64,000 bases of DNA from Paracamarosporium sp. OC-R06-R3 (lineage: Eukaryota; Ascomycota; Dothideomycetes; Pleosporales; Didymosphaeriaceae): the NCBI GenBank assembly GCA_019828545.1, contig JACVRA010000170.1, positions 186,001-250,000 on the forward strand, read 5' to 3'. The position numbers and the translations under genes were made by a program. Each line of letters starts with the position of its first letter. Positions within the stretch are counted from its first letter, which is position 1. The notes beneath the pieces are model-generated. The model saw nothing but the letters and a program-made list of their open reading frames with translations. It ran no database searches and was not told where the DNA came from. This document shows positions 1 to 13,066 of the stretch, piece after piece.

Positions 1-610
1 ACGAAGAGACTGCTGATTTGTGGAATGCCACCTCTGGAGAGAAGATATTCGAGTTTCCCGCGACCAAGGCTCAGAACTGGCTCACGCGCTTCTCGCCCGA
101 TGGGAAGTACATTGCTTTTGCTCTCGGCAGCAGTAACAACACGATCCAGATCTACACTCTTAGCAATCTCACCGCTCCGCCCATCGAAATCAAGGGCTTC
201 AACGATTGGCCCCGCCAGTTTGAATGGAGCCCTAACAGCCAGCAAATCGCCATTGGTGATGACGGTAGGCTGCGCATCTACAATGTGCCCTCCAAGGAAG
301 TATCTCAGACGTGGCAGGTTGATGCTACTAGCTTTATCTACCCACCTGGAGGTAAGTTATAGCCTATGGAGCTCGAAAGTTAGTGTTCCAATACTCAAGT
401 ATGACAGGGATCTCATGGCTTGACAATGGCAACAAGATCATCTGGCAGTGGCGTGATGGGAAATATCTGTATGATTTTGAGCAGAACACTGAATGGCTCT
501 GGACGGTTAGTGCCACGGATCACTCATGGGGCCCATCGAGTTTCTTCTTGAAGAAGGGCTATGCTGTGACTGTTGATGGAGATTCAACTGTGCGCTTTTG
601 GAAGATCTAA
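1..610 (+). CDS. WD40-repeat protein, C-terminal part (5' truncated)
   Basis: Only the last two exons are inside the window: 1..351 (reading frame starts at base 3) and 408..610, with a 56-bp intron 352..407 (GTAAGT...ACAG, phase 1). The roughly 184 visible residues form beta-propeller blades: repeated patterns of the type FSPDGKYIAFA, WSPNSQQIAIGDDGRLRIYNV and a last blade ending DSTVRFWKI before TAA. Joining across the intron makes the blade continuous (PPGG to GISWLDNG), which supports the splice. In fungi such propellers often form the C-terminus of NACHT/STAND proteins, but the N-terminus is outside the window, so the partner domain and function are unknown. Confidence 0.8.
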
Positions 611-1398
611 TGTCTCTGATCGAACATCTGGTGTTCTCTCGTCAACTTTGGAAAGTCCAAGAATCTGAGAGCTTGCGTGCCAAGAACTTAAGACTAAGCC
701 TCTGCTTTACTCATATCAATCTAAATCACCTTAATGCTACTTGTAGTCTTCTGGAGCGTCTCAAAACGAGCCTTCCTTTTCAGATTCTGCACCCCATGCT
801 CATTCTTGCGTCGAGGCTAAAATTCTTCTTCCTTTGCCGTTGTACAATGCTATTTTCGCCAGAATCCTCATGAGCCAATATACCCCACCATCCAACCTCT
901 GTGGATACACTGAGGCAATATTTTACCACATATCTATATCCAAAGAATCCAGACCAAGTATAACACCAAATCTTCCATACTTTCTGATTCGTTGGGGCTT
1001 ACAAAAGGGGAAGTTGCTATCGATGTTACCCTCATATGGCTAAATCTATTAATGTCTAAGCTATCCACGATCTCACTCGCGGGTTTTTTTCCATCGGAAA
1101 CGGAGCATGCATGCATATGCACCTCCTTGTCCCACTCAGCGGACCCTAGACAAACAGTAATATCCTAGACACATCAATTTGGGTAGAAAAGCCGTGCAGC
1201 TATGGCTGCAGATGCAGGATTGCCCAAGACGCGAAGATCGATATCCGCGAGGTTAGTCTATACTCGGACTATTCTGATCCCCGACCGAGACATAGACAGA
1301 GAAGATTAAATAGCCTTACCATGCGAGAAACTCGATACAGTGTGTTATCTTGATCCTACGATTGAAACCAAGACTTTGAGATACCTGTTGTAGTCAAC
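611..1398. other. Intergenic region, WD40 gene to AA9 gene
   Basis: 788 bp with no coding region I can support; the short ORFs here have no recognisable domain and conflict with each other. It should hold the 3' end of the WD40 transcript and the promoter of the AA9 gene. Confidence 0.6.
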
Positions 1399-2568
1399 AT
1401 GAAGCTATCCCTCCAACAACTCACTTTTCTCGCCCTCTCCGCTCTCCAGCAAGCCAAAGCCCACTGTATATCACCCATACCTATCCACCACCTCTTTCAC
1501 GGCCAGTATCAGCTAACGCAGGATCATAGATGGGTTTCCCTATACCGTCCTTGACGGCGTGATCTCCAAGCGTTGGGAATACGTCCGGTACGTAACCCTT
1601 CCTTCAACCAAGTATTTTCATTGTTACCTCTAGCTAATGCTCCACAGCCCAAGTACCACAAGCCTCTTCGCTCCCAATTGGGACTACTCAGGCGAAGCGG
1701 CCATGTGCGGTCCCAACGGCACGCTCCCTTTGTTCCCGGTCAAGACCCTCAAGGTAGCTGCTGGGAGCACTATTGGATTTGCTTCGGCGGGACAGAGCCG
1801 CACTACTAGGGATGAGAGCACAGACCAGCACGATGTACGTATTGCTACCATTGTTGTAGATGGGTGAAAGCTGATCGCAAGGAATAATAGTTCGACCCAA
1901 ACTTCTCTATGTACCACTCTGGGCCTGCGACGGCGTGGTTATCCAAAGCCCCAGATGCGACGGATCTGAATGAGTACACGGGTGATGGTGATTGGTAAGT
2001 ATGCTTCCGACCCTTAAGCTTCTAGAACTAACGAGATGCTGGTAGGTTCAAGATCGACGTGAAGCCGGCATCGAATGGTCTGAACTGGGACTATAGCAGC
2101 GGGGCAGGAGTTAGCATTGTAAGTGTCGACAGTGCTACCGATGGTGTCGTAGTCTCACAATAATTCTAGATGAATTTCACCATCCCCGCTGCTACCCCAC
2201 CGGGTAAATATTTGCTCCGCGCAGAGCATTTGAATATGGAGAATGGTGGTTCTTATAAGACGACGGAGATGTACCAGGCTTGCGCGCATGTGGAGATCAC
2301 CGGTTCAGGGACGGGTACGTATCCCAAAACTTTCCCTATCCGGAACCGTAGCTAAACACTCTAACAGGCACTCCCGGCCCAGTGACTCACTTCCCTGGTG
2401 CTTTTGATGCGAAAGATCCAGGTACGTTGCTACAAAACTTGCGAAAACCAAAACAAGTACTGACTGTGACAAGGAATCTGGTTGCCTCAGGCTTTGTGGA
2501 GACCCTACCAGCCTATGGATGAGCTGAAGAATTGGCAGGGTGCTGGGCCTAAGGTCTGGCGTGGTTGA
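1399..2568 (+). CDS. AA9 lytic polysaccharide monooxygenase, secreted
   Basis: Copper-dependent oxidative cleavage of cellulose-type polysaccharides outside the cell (family knowledge). Eight exons: 1399..1465, 1530..1587, 1648..1834, 1891..1994, 2046..2118, 2170..2314, 2368..2421, 2474..2568; every junction keeps phase and gives 260 aa. A signal peptide (MKLSLQQLTFLALSALQQAKA) precedes the mature N-terminal His1 (AHYGFPYTV), the first copper ligand. The second is His in SMYHSGPATAWLSKAP. Family landmarks GDGDWFKI, YLLRAEH, CAHVEITG and GTPGP...DPGI follow. In the axial Q-x-Y motif the Gln position is Glu (TEMY); Tyr is kept. There is no CBM1; the protein stops soon after the catalytic domain. 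The dense introns and intact signal peptide argue for a functional gene. Confidence 0.9.
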
Positions 2569-3769
2569 GTATGTTTACTCGTATGTATATACCCTCACTA
2601 CCGTCCCTGTGAAATGTACGGTCAGTGGGGTATATGTTATGCACTTGATGGCACGTAGGCAGGTTTGCCTCTAATCAGGACTCTCCTTTGCCCTGTAATT
2701 AGTTAAACTGAGTTTGATTTCCAGTCCTTACTTAACATGTAAGAAACATACCACATCATTTGGCTCAACTTCCTGCAGTTTCTATCATACATAGATCGAG
2801 CATGAGGATGTGGTCACAGCGATCATCTCCACTACAGTGCTACATACTGTAGAATTGGTAGGAACCACGCAAATATGCATGTTAAATGTACATGTTATGA
2901 AGGATGTTTTTATGAATAATAAACGGTACTTCAGAAAACATGAGTGAGGACGAAGAAAAACTTCACAGTTGACAAATGGCGTTTCACCAATGTGGACGCG
3001 CTTACTGTAGTGATAGATATGCGTAGCCAATCTGTGCCAGTAAAGGAAAAAAGACGAACGGATTTCCGCCCTGCATGTACACGACCTACAAGGATTAGAT
3101 CGTCTTAACGTCTATGGGCATCAAACCCACGCCGTTTATGTGATATTCATGAAGCATATACACACTTATGCACCTTGCTTTCCTATACAGCGCGGTTGCG
3201 GCTCTTGAATGAAAGCTGCTGTTGGAGATATATATACTAGAGTGTAAATTGATATATAAGTTTTAGTTAATACGGTGTTTGAAGTACCTGTAGGGTGATA
3301 ATTGCAGCAGTGAAGTTGCGCTCTCTCACAAAGGATACAAATCACAGTAGCTAGATGAATAAAGCCAATATCAATCATACACCTTCCTTTTTAGTGAGTT
3401 TTGGTATTTTGCCGTTATACATCATGCTCAGGGATAATAAAGGTCCTAATCTGCCCACTGTTGCTTTGGCTCATTGAACAGCTTTCGGTAGCTTCTAAAA
3501 AAGGCATACTGGTCTCTTCTGAGATATTCTCGGTCATATATTCATATGAAACTTACGCATATGGAAGGAAGTATGCCAGATACAAGTGAAGGTAAGGGAG
3601 CTTACCACGCGGTTGAATCAGCGGTGAAGTTGATATAACCTGCACTGTTTTTTATTCTTAGTCAGCAACCTTATACAGCTTTCTTTTACCTCACCACCTC
3701 TCCTTCGCCCCACTCTTGCTCCTCGACAGAGGGTGCCCTAAGGACGTCTACTAGGGCGCCCGCCGCAAG
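2569..3769. other. Intergenic region, AA9 gene to F-box gene
   Basis: 1.2 kb, fairly AT-rich, without a supportable gene. Short ORFs on both strands lack domains. The segment from about 3650 is CT-rich on the + strand, as in fungal promoters, and leads into the F-box gene start. Confidence 0.55.
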
Positions 3770-5563
3770 ATGGGGGACATAAGTTTGTACGGCAGGCAGC
3801 ATGCTCTGTTCCTAAGCAAAAAGCAGCGGGGATTGCAGTCAGCAGTAAGTAGGCTCTGAGACCTATCGCATTCTCAACATGCTAGTAGCAAGCGAACTAA
3901 TACACCAGCCTAGACATCTGAGCATGACGACAACACAGTCTTGGAGATGTGCTCAAATCTCAATGGTACGTCCTTCATCCACTTTACCCCGCTGGCGTAG
4001 GCTTGTCGCTTTCTGGGCCTTTAACTTACACCGTCAGGACCCGTCGGTCTCAATAATATGCCCCCAGAGCTGATCAAGCATATCCTATCGTATCTACCTA
4101 TGGGTAAAACATTCGCCTACGACGACCCTTTCGACTACAGAGAGTATGAAGTGTGCAACCCGGAGGTATATCGAGATGTGGCGCTGGTGAACAGGACAAT
4201 GGCTACTTGGGCTGAAGAACTTCTCATTGCATCACCGGTCTTAAACCTCTCTCAGCGACACAATGAGTGTTCGAGATTGACTTTGCTCGTGCGGACATTG
4301 CTTGAGAAACGCAGGCTCGGACCGAAGATGCAACAAATCACTGTGTTTTTATCGGACAAACAATCCGCGAAGGATTTAGCTTTTCATGACCTTCAGGGCG
4401 GCCGACCTGCGGTATGTAACGTGAATCTCGATAACTTCTTGCTGAAAATTACTAATACGCCTTATGTTCAATAGACTATGATTCTCGAGCATGCTGCACG
4501 CTACATCAATACTCTCAAGATCCCATACAAACTTCGCAAGAGCTGGAGGAAAAAGTTGACGAAGGAGTATCCTCACTCACTCATCGGAGTCGTCTTGGCC
4601 TTGGCAACGAATCTCAGACATCTTTCGATTGTCCAAGATAGGTCCATTGTCAAATATGGTCATATGAATTTTCTCTGTGCGTGCTTTGGGATAAGGGCGA
4701 GCAAGTTCCAGCACCTTGCTCACTTCAAAGACATTGGTGTCCTGAGCTCGGTAGAATGCTTGGCTTTACAAGGATGTTGGCCAGTTGCTCTATCGGGAAT
4801 TGAGCATTTTTCCAAGATCTCAAAGTTGTACTTGAGGTCTCAGTTCCATCCTAATCAGCAAGCATCGCTTGGACAGGTCGTGGTAGCGAGCAGCCAGTTC
4901 GACAATATAACGAACCTTTCGCTCGGTAAGTGGTACCAAACCTTGCTGAAACCCTCATAGGTGCTGACTCTTCATCTCCGGTTAGACGTGCAATATGTAC
5001 CAAGATCCGTTCGATGGACGAGGTCGAACCCAATCGGACACTACGGACCGCTCCTCACTGGATTCAAAAATATCCTACATCTGGATCTGTACGATGGACC
5101 GAGGGACGAAGGACGTGACTATAAGTACCCCATGGACCTTGATCGGTTTTTGTTATACCTCAGTTGTCCTTACGACTTGATGACCCTGAGGCTGCCCCTG
5201 ATTGTCCCTCCTTCGTCATTTCCACGTAACGCCATGGCAAGATTGACCAGCCTGGAGAAGCTTATCGCGCCTTTCTCGGCAATCGTAAACGATGAGTTGG
5301 ACACTTTCGAAGCAATGCCCCAGTCTCTTCGATGTCTCATAATTGAGGATGCCACTCTTGACACTGTCTCTTGCGTTTACGACCTCGTCCTTGAGAAGAC
5401 AAGTGGGGCAGGCTGGGCGGCCTTAACCAATATCGAGTTGTGGTTTGTGGAATCTTTTTCCAACAAACATTTCAAACGCTTGCAAGATGGTACCATGTTT
5501 CCGGATCTATTCAAGAAAGCGTCCGAGATGAAGGTCCAGTTGACATTCGACTCCTACTATTAA
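3770..5563 (+). CDS. F-box-like protein
   Basis: Five exons, 3770..3844, 3914..3965, 4038..4411, 4475..4925, 4986..5563, giving 509 aa. The start ATG at 3770 has an A at -3 and G at +4 and is in frame with the rest only through introns at 3845..3913 and 3966..4037. An F-box-type helix (MPPELIKHILSYLP) sits at about residues 49-62; the remainder contains repeated short leucine-rich segments (such as LRHLSIVQ, VECLALQGCW, ISKLYLRSQ, NILHLDLYDG), as in fungal F-box/LRR-type proteins. The likely role is substrate recognition for an SCF ubiquitin ligase. The substrate cannot be deduced. The F-box is short and degenerate, so the assignment is moderate while the exon model is well supported by phase. 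Confidence 0.75.
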
Positions 5564-6161
5564 TGGTTTCAGTCCCGAAGCAGAAAGGTGGCACGGATAA
5601 TACTCACACTACGTGATGCGGAGTTCCTTCTATACAGTCGTGGCGAGGTTTTCCATGCCAATTTGAGCATGCGCCAAGGTCATTTGGGAACAAGTTTTGA
5701 TTTTGGACATTAGTGTTCAGTGTTCCAACGCTCAAGCGCGCTCTTGAACCGCTGTGCCTTCGTAGGTCGCATAATTTGCGTTATTTAGCAAATGCTCATA
5801 CAAAAATACGTCTTCGCAACCGTTCAGCATTTTTTGATTACACAATAGCACCAGCGTGAATGTAACTTATAATGCAGAAGACGTTGGCCAAATTTCGTCA
5901 TTCCAAGGAAATAATCAAATCTTGACCGAGTCGTATTAGTGAAAAGGCAAAGCGCGCAAATGGGGCTGGCAGTATGCGGCATTAGGCGCCACGAATGGAA
6001 CTGGTTTAGCGATCTGCAGCTGATCAGAGGCTGACCCAGGCGCGACTTAACAAATACGACTACTGCGTCGACAACACCACTCTCACTGTGTTGCCTTCAC
6101 ATCTCCAGGGTTGTTTTGAGTTTTTGCGACGCGCGCAGGCTCATCTTTCGGCAGTGGTGTT
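5564..6161. other. Intergenic region upstream of the CorA-type gene
   Basis: About 600 bp without a coding signal. It should contain the F-box gene 3' end and the promoter of the gene starting at 6162. Confidence 0.55.
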
Positions 6162-9100
6162 ATGCCCGAAGACGCCAGAACCCTTGATCCTTCGATCGCG
6201 TCAAGGGGCGCGCCAATCGTAGATCAGCCGAGCCAGTCAGCGCCAGGCGGGAGCGATCTGATGGAAGAAGGGTCGCGCGATCCGACCAAGCTAGCTACGA
6301 TACCGCTTTTGTTTGTTCTGGATCACACCGGCAACAAATATCCTATTCCATGGGAACGAGGACGAGAGTTCTCGGTAAGTGATCTTTCCAGCCTGTCTAC
6401 AAGAGCGCTTACACTTTTCGTCTAGCGATTTAAATCCTATGTTGAGGAAATCTACGCGCGAAAGGGCGACGATGAACGACTAAACGAAGTTCGTGATGGC
6501 AAATTCGATGTGGCAGCCGTTGTGGCTGATGACGTTCGCGTTATACTGCCCAGCCTATGGACCGAACTCGTGCATGAAGGAATGATTATACGCGTCTCGT
6601 TCTGGTTTGACAGAAGGGAGTATGTGAGGCCAACACGAGAGCGTTCGACTTCCATAGATCAAAGAGTTGAGTTTGCAGATGTAGATGTCGAGGAGCCTAA
6701 TCTCGGGACCGAATCGCCGGACGAAGGAACCTCAGCACATAGTGACGATGAAGATGGCGAGGAGACCGATTCTGCATCAGAAAGTGGCGATAAAGTCTTC
6801 GAAGCACTACCGACCGAACCGGTGAGACGTCAAAAGACTGGAAGCAATATCGAATGCTTACCAAAACTAGATACGCGCAGTCATCCAGCCTGTAGACGAA
6901 GAAGGGAACGTTCTCTCTTTCAAGATAGATACGAAATGGGCTGCAAAGCACTTTTCTCCGAACAAGGAAGATAACATCAGCCAGGACTTATTAACAAGGA
7001 ACACTCACAACGGCCGTGATATGACGATCGAGACGCTCAAAATCACCAAGGCTATCACTACGACGTCAGAGAATCGAACAACCTTAGAAGTTCATACTCT
7101 CCCTGGCCCGGAGAATAGTGCATTTCTTTCTAGTATCGGCACTCGATGGTATCACCTACATGGAGATGCTTTAGACTGGAGCCAATTCAAAGTAAGAATT
7201 TGTGTCCTCGACTCTTATTTTACTAAAGCGAACCAGAATACTTGTATGACGCTACCGGATCTTTCTGAGCGTAACAAGTATATGATCGCTAAGACATTGC
7301 ATAAGATTGAGAAAGAGTATACCAAAACCTTCATTGGCGGCATGTTTATCGATCCGGGTACAGTAGTTCGTGGGGACGAGTGCGATCAATTCGATCCTCA
7401 GTTCGCGATCTTTTCTTGTACCCCATATTTCGACATTCAGAAGTCGCTTGCGAGTAATGCGCAGACTGATCGTTTATACCCTGCAAGAACACTGATCCAG
7501 TCTTACTACCCTTACGAACCAGTGAGAGATCGGGACGAGGAACAGGCTTACAGGAGGTTTGAAAATTCCCGATCAGGCGACTTGGTCCATGTTCCAGTGT
7601 TATGGATGCTTAATGTTAACGGTAGAGCAGTGGTCACTTGCGGGCATGGACCACTTTCAAGTGACTTTACGAAATCTATCAAGGTGCTTCAAGAAGATTT
7701 AAAGCAGCTCAGCGCAGGCAGAGAAAATTCAACAACCTCTGTTCGGCTCACTGAATCGGATGGGCGTGTACTGCTATACACACCTCAAGAGTGCGGCACC
7801 TATTTCCAATTAGAGCAAAGGGTCAGAGAGCTGGCACGGTTAACTAGTCATCCATGGAACACAAAAAGCCCTCAGTTACTATTTCAAGGGCAAGAAGGAC
7901 CGATCAAAGCTACTCCCGCAAATTGGTCACTTATAATCCGGCAACGCCACGTTATCTTCATCGACGTATCCGCAGTAATGGAGGAGGTTCCGGGAATCCT
8001 TTCTTCGACTCTACTCACTGCGACGCCAATAAAGGGCTCAGTGCCACCGTTCTATTACTGGCCTTCGGCGCTAAGCAAAGATGAAATGGGGTTGAAGTCC
8101 TTACCTATGGGCGTCAAACACGCGATAAAATGCATTGAACAAGTGGAGAAAGCAATGTTGAACGATATCTTACCAGAATTCGATACAGGCGGCCCTGTAG
8201 ACCGGACCTTCACCTCGACAAAATACTATGAGTCCCTTCACGAGGGTATTTTTGAAGACGTAGAGATACCTTTGGTCTCACAGATCCGTAAGGCAGACTC
8301 TACATCCGGCCAACTTTATCGCACGCATCACCAAAAGATCATTCACGATCAGTCTGCAAAGCTACCCAGCAAAGCTCATGAGTTAATCAAGATCATACAT
8401 GATACTTTAGGCTTATTCGTAAGAGACGTTGATGAATGTACCTTATTTCGGAAAGTCTGGGGAGCAATGGCCAACATTGCGGCTGTGGTGGAAAGGCTAG
8501 GAAAGCATCCAGGCTACGATCCAGACCCCAAAGAGTATACCAATCCTGGCTGGAAAACACCCAAAACTAAAACACGCGCATGGAGAATACGCACGCCTAT
8601 AGCATCGTATACCTATGCAAACCAACATGCTACGAAATTCAGCCTCCCACTGCCGGACGATGACGAAGGGTTTGGGACTACTGTGAAGAAATGTCGAAGA
8701 TGCGCGCGCGAGGTACCATTCGACGATCCCAACGCAGCTGTGGAACACCTGCGTGCCCACGCTGAAGCCGAAGCTCGCAAACAAGACAGTCCGGCTTCCA
8801 GTTCCTTTGTCAAGAATAATGAAGCTTATAAGGATTGGGTTCGTAACGATGATCAGACGTTGCTTGAATCTACAATCACTGGCGCTTGTGCAGTCTTAGA
8901 TCGTGCCATCAATGAAGCGCGCACGATCTACGAACAACTTTGTGAACTTGCAGACGGTGTGCGCAACGACCAAGGCGAGCTATCCGATCTCTATACATTT
9001 CCGCGTAAGCTGCTTGAGACGCTACATCGCCTTCTCGTGTTTTATTTCGCTATCGAACGGAGCCTTCATTATACAGAGGAAAGTTTCGATAAGACAAAGA

Positions 9101-10811
9101 AAGGAGGCTACCAGGAGGATTACCCGTATACTGACCTTGGCCTCGAGGTCCTGAATAGGTTTAGTGAGAGCGTGAAGTCCCCTTTGCAGCAAGCACGAGT
9201 GGAACTGTGCGAGATGGTGCGCTCATCCGCACCGAATGATGTCGCGAACAGGGTATCGTGGGGGGCAGAGTCAATCTCGAGTTGGCTTATACGACGGCTA
9301 ATCGTCAAGCCTCTGGAGAAGAGTATGACTATCGGTGACATGTACCGCGAGTACCTTACAACACTGGTTAGTTGAAAGCTCACAATAGCAGTCTCACGCT
9401 CCAGCTAACAAGGTAACAGCAATTCCAAGTGAACCACAGACCCGGAAAACGCCTCCTACGTTCCATCAACCTCCTCCAAGAAGAACTCGCAATCCTTGCC
9501 CAGGTCAACGACTGGCAAACCAAACTTGTCAACAACTATATGCGCGTTCTAGACGATGCCACCTATCCCATTGATATTCCTTCTCGCCGCTTCCTCTATC
9601 CATACGAACGTCTCCTGCTGAACTCTTGTCTCGAGAATCTCGGTCTCACCCGTGAGGATTATGAAGAACAGATTCGCCGCTGCGGTCCCCTTTCCGAGAG
9701 TACGAAGCAGAGCGCTGAAATCAATGAAGAAGACCACGGCAAGGCAATCCTCGTCTTCACTGTCGTAACCGTTATCTTCCTTCCGTTATCGTTCGTAACT
9801 TCGTACCTCGGTATGAACACCAGCGATATCAGGGATATGGACAACAAGCAATCGCTTTTCTGGGAGATTGCTCTTCCGCTTACTGTTGGCATCATGGTTA
9901 TCATGCTAACTATAGCATATAATGGTGACGAGATCCGCGACTTCACTTCTTCTGTGTACCGCTCTTTGATTGGAAAGCAAGACCGCAGCCTTCCTGCACG
10001 CGGCATCAGCGTCTTACAAAGAAAACGCGTTATCAAGAACCCTACCGATTCTTCAACCACACTTTCTACAGCTGATGATATGGAGTATGCAGCACCAAGG
10101 ACGAGACCGGACTACTACCACGACCAGTGGTATCCCGACACATGGGACCGCAACCAGGAGAGGAGACCAGGCAACATACCGAATAATGACACGTTGTATA
10201 TCGAAGAAAGTGCTTTGATGCCACAAGCTCGCTACGCTCAGTCATCTGTCCGCACGCCTGCTTTTCCATCATCCCGACGCCCACCGAGACTTGAAGCTGA
10301 GCCATTCTCCATCGCTAACCCTATAAGATTGTCTGAGCCCATATCCACAAGAGCTGCGCGTCGAAACCCACCTCCCCCACCTCCACCGATACAAGACTCG
10401 CCCTACCCGCGTGCAAGACTGTACAACACTAATGCCTCTGGCGCCGTCCCGCCTCCACCACTACCCCTCGGTCGACCCACATACATGAGAATCCACAAAA
10501 AGTACATCGTGCCCTCTGTGCTGGACGACGCGTACCTACCCTGGGAGTATGACACCGATCCCAACTACATTCTCATAAAGAAATTCCTCGAGCCGTGGGA
10601 ATCAGACGAGCTGTTTGAGAAGAGTAAGGAGATAATGGAGGGGAGGGCACCGACGCGATTTGATACGAGGGGTCGGTTCAGGACAGATGATCCGTGGATG
10701 AGCAGTAAAGGTGAGTACGTTTGGGAGAGCAAGAAGGATAAGAGGCGGAGGGCGAGAGCGAGAGTGAGGAGAAGGGGGATAGATGAGGGCGCTGAGTCGT
10801 ATGACCGGTGA
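6162..10811 (+). CDS. Ubiquitin-like / zinc-finger / CorA-type magnesium transporter-like membrane protein
   Basis: Four exons (6162..6374, 6426..6821, 6871..9366, 9420..10811) encode 1498 aa. The introns at 6375..6425, 6822..6870 and 9367..9419 are all phase 0. Residues about 45-130 resemble the ubiquitin-like fold common in fungal proteins of this architecture (WERGREFSRFKSYVEEIY...). An acidic linker follows. The middle domain is large and soluble, with a CxxC-x14-HxxxH zinc-finger pattern at C811, C814, H829, H833. The C-terminal part has a long helix (QFQVNHRPGKRLLR...) and two membrane segments at about 1144-1166 and 1181-1203; the first ends in YLGMN, the GMN signature of CorA channels. 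A proline-rich cytosolic tail follows. Mg2+ transport is inferred from the C-terminal domain only; fungal proteins of this type are uncharacterised. Confidence 0.85.
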
Positions 10812-11333
10812 TTGAGTGGAGGGAAGGTGTTCAAGGTGAAAAGTTAAATTGAAGGTCTAAGATATGTATTAAATATAACAAGATAGTGACGTGGCGAATA
10901 CAACAGAAAAAGACCAATGGAAGGCTTTATCACCCCGTAATCAATGTCAGGTGAATATCCACCCAAGAAGATGCTATCTTAAAGCAGCATGCACAACTAT
11001 CAAAAGAGAAGTTGATATCCCTAAAGCGATACTTAGTTTTCGTGTCATTTGTAGTAAGTTAACAAGTCTATATTTGTAAAATCTAGGTGTTGTATACAAT
11101 AACCAGCTAAAGAAAGAAAGGTCCAAAGTCAATCTATAGAAGGTTAATGTTAAATGGAGAACTTATGAATAAACGACAATGATCTAGAGAGTTGGATGAT
11201 TGTACAATACGTGTAGATTACATTCTTCATCCACTATTGTTGCCAGATAGAGTCGGATGCAACAGCTTTATAGTGTATCAACGGTTGTTTATACCTCTTA
11301 TACCGCTTGCGATCAACCTGTAATACCGACCAT
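10812..11333. other. Intergenic, convergent gene ends
   Basis: 522 bp, AT-rich, between the 3' ends of the CorA-type gene (+) and the MFS gene (-). No gene seen; presumably both 3' UTRs. Confidence 0.55.
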
Positions 11334-13066
11334 TTATATTCGTACTTCGATTCCTTCTCGTAGGCGATCAATGTAGAATGCACACACTGCTGCTATGCTA
11401 TAAACAATCTTCAACCGTGAGTCTACCGCTTCACGCAACAAATGATGTGACCTACTTACACTGACGAATAAAAATGCGGCACCAGACCAAAGTTTCGCAT
11501 ATCCCAAACTTGCAGCGAATATATTTTGTATGATGGGATCTGAGGTTAAGTATCCGAGGTTCTCAACTATTTGCACGAAGCCAAGGAAACGGCCGCGGTG
11601 TCGGGGCTCGATCCAGGACGTCGTCAGTGCAAGCAGAGATGCACGACAGCCGAAGCCGGTACTGAATACTAGAACACCTAGACGTGTTTGAGAATCAGAA
11701 GATGAGAAACGGGATATATAGGCGCTACAAACCGAATATAAGAGCCCCCGACCGTGGAGCGACACCAATAAGCAGTGCACCAAGGGAAAGGAAGCACAAG
11801 CTACCACGGAGAATGTACAAATCTATCGTTTGTGTCGAATATGCCTTACGTCGCTGTAGGAATTGTGGTAGACATGCGAGAAGGGGCCCAAGAAAGATGA
11901 GGTTAAAGCCTGCGACGCAGGATGTGAGGAGAGCTGCGTGGGAGAATGTCCATGCGTATCTATAAGTGGCGTATTGAAGGAGGAAGTTGAGCGTAGCAGA
12001 ACGGAATTGGCCGGCGACGAAAATGGGGACTATCAGTTTTACTGAGCGGTGCGAAAATGCGTCCGCGATAGCTTGTCCTGTGGTGGAAATGGTAGGTTCC
12101 TCTTCTATCGATGCATTATTTGGCTCTACGGATGAGAACGATGCATTAGTTCCCAGTACTTCGTTTGATTTGTCTTGCGTGTCTTTGAGATAGTACGTTG
12201 CAGTGAGGCACAATAGTAGAAGTGCAGCACCTAGTGCGAACGCGAACCACAGGGAAGTCGACAGAGATATGGAGGCAATAGCGGGGCCAAGCAGTTCAGC
12301 AACAAGGAATAAGGTGTACGTTATGTACAAAATCTGGCTGTGAAAGCGCTCGCCTACTGAGTCGACGGCCATGAGCAATATTGTTGCGTTTACCTGAGAC
12401 GGGCCTCCCCCGAACAGGTACATAACTGCAGAGAGCCATATCGCCTTCACTGGAAAGAGCGATGGCATGTAACCTGGTAAGCCTTCAGCCTCTCGACGAT
12501 AACTCTGACAGGGGCTTTGCGCGTTTACAAACTATTAATACCCAGAGGAATCCTGCCAGCACGCTGAGAAGACTTATCGCAAGTGCAAATCGTCTACCCA
12601 ATTCATCTGAAGCTTTGCCAAAAACATAAGCTACAAAAAACACTTGTGGAGCCATCAGTGTATTTTTGCTATTAATGCTCGCGAACTTACCCGGCAGCGC
12701 ATCGAAAAAGCTTTTCCACCCTTTGAGATGTGCGAGTTCTTTCTGAATAGGCTCAACTTTACAATCTCTATTCGCTATAGCATGTTTCGACTTTTGGAAA
12801 TAATACTTTTCACAAATGACAGTTTCGAATAGACTTGTTAGAGGTGCGTTTGTAACGGAATTGAACATTTCGGTCATGAAAAACACAAACAGGTATGAGT
12901 AAGACGATCGAAGGAGGACACGTCTCCATGTTTTTGATAGGGCAAAGCGACGTGTCGTATCTACAGAGTCTGTAGTGAGAAGGCGAGCGGACGCTATCTC
13001 GTTGGAGTTCCGAGCGTGCGACATATTCAGTATGCAGTTTACTAGAAAGCGGGGCATCGAAAACAC
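11334..13066 (-). CDS. MFS transporter
   Basis: Five exons on the minus strand: 13066..12691, 12642..12529, 12473..11733, 11677..11460, 11408..11334, giving 507 aa. Introns are 48-55 bp with consistent phases. After splicing the motif-A loop is restored (AYVFGKASDELGRR), followed by the helix ALAISLLSVLAGFLWVLIVC and the YLFGGG...NATI helix typical of the superfamily; about 12 hydrophobic segments are visible. A hydrophilic central loop (residues near 270) separates the two halves. The start could be the methionine 14 codons downstream (13024, MSHARN), since the first residues of the longer form are not transporter-like. Substrate unknown; the family exports small molecules or imports nutrients. 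It is the closest gene on the left to the oxygenase/GGT/GS-like group. Confidence 0.85.
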
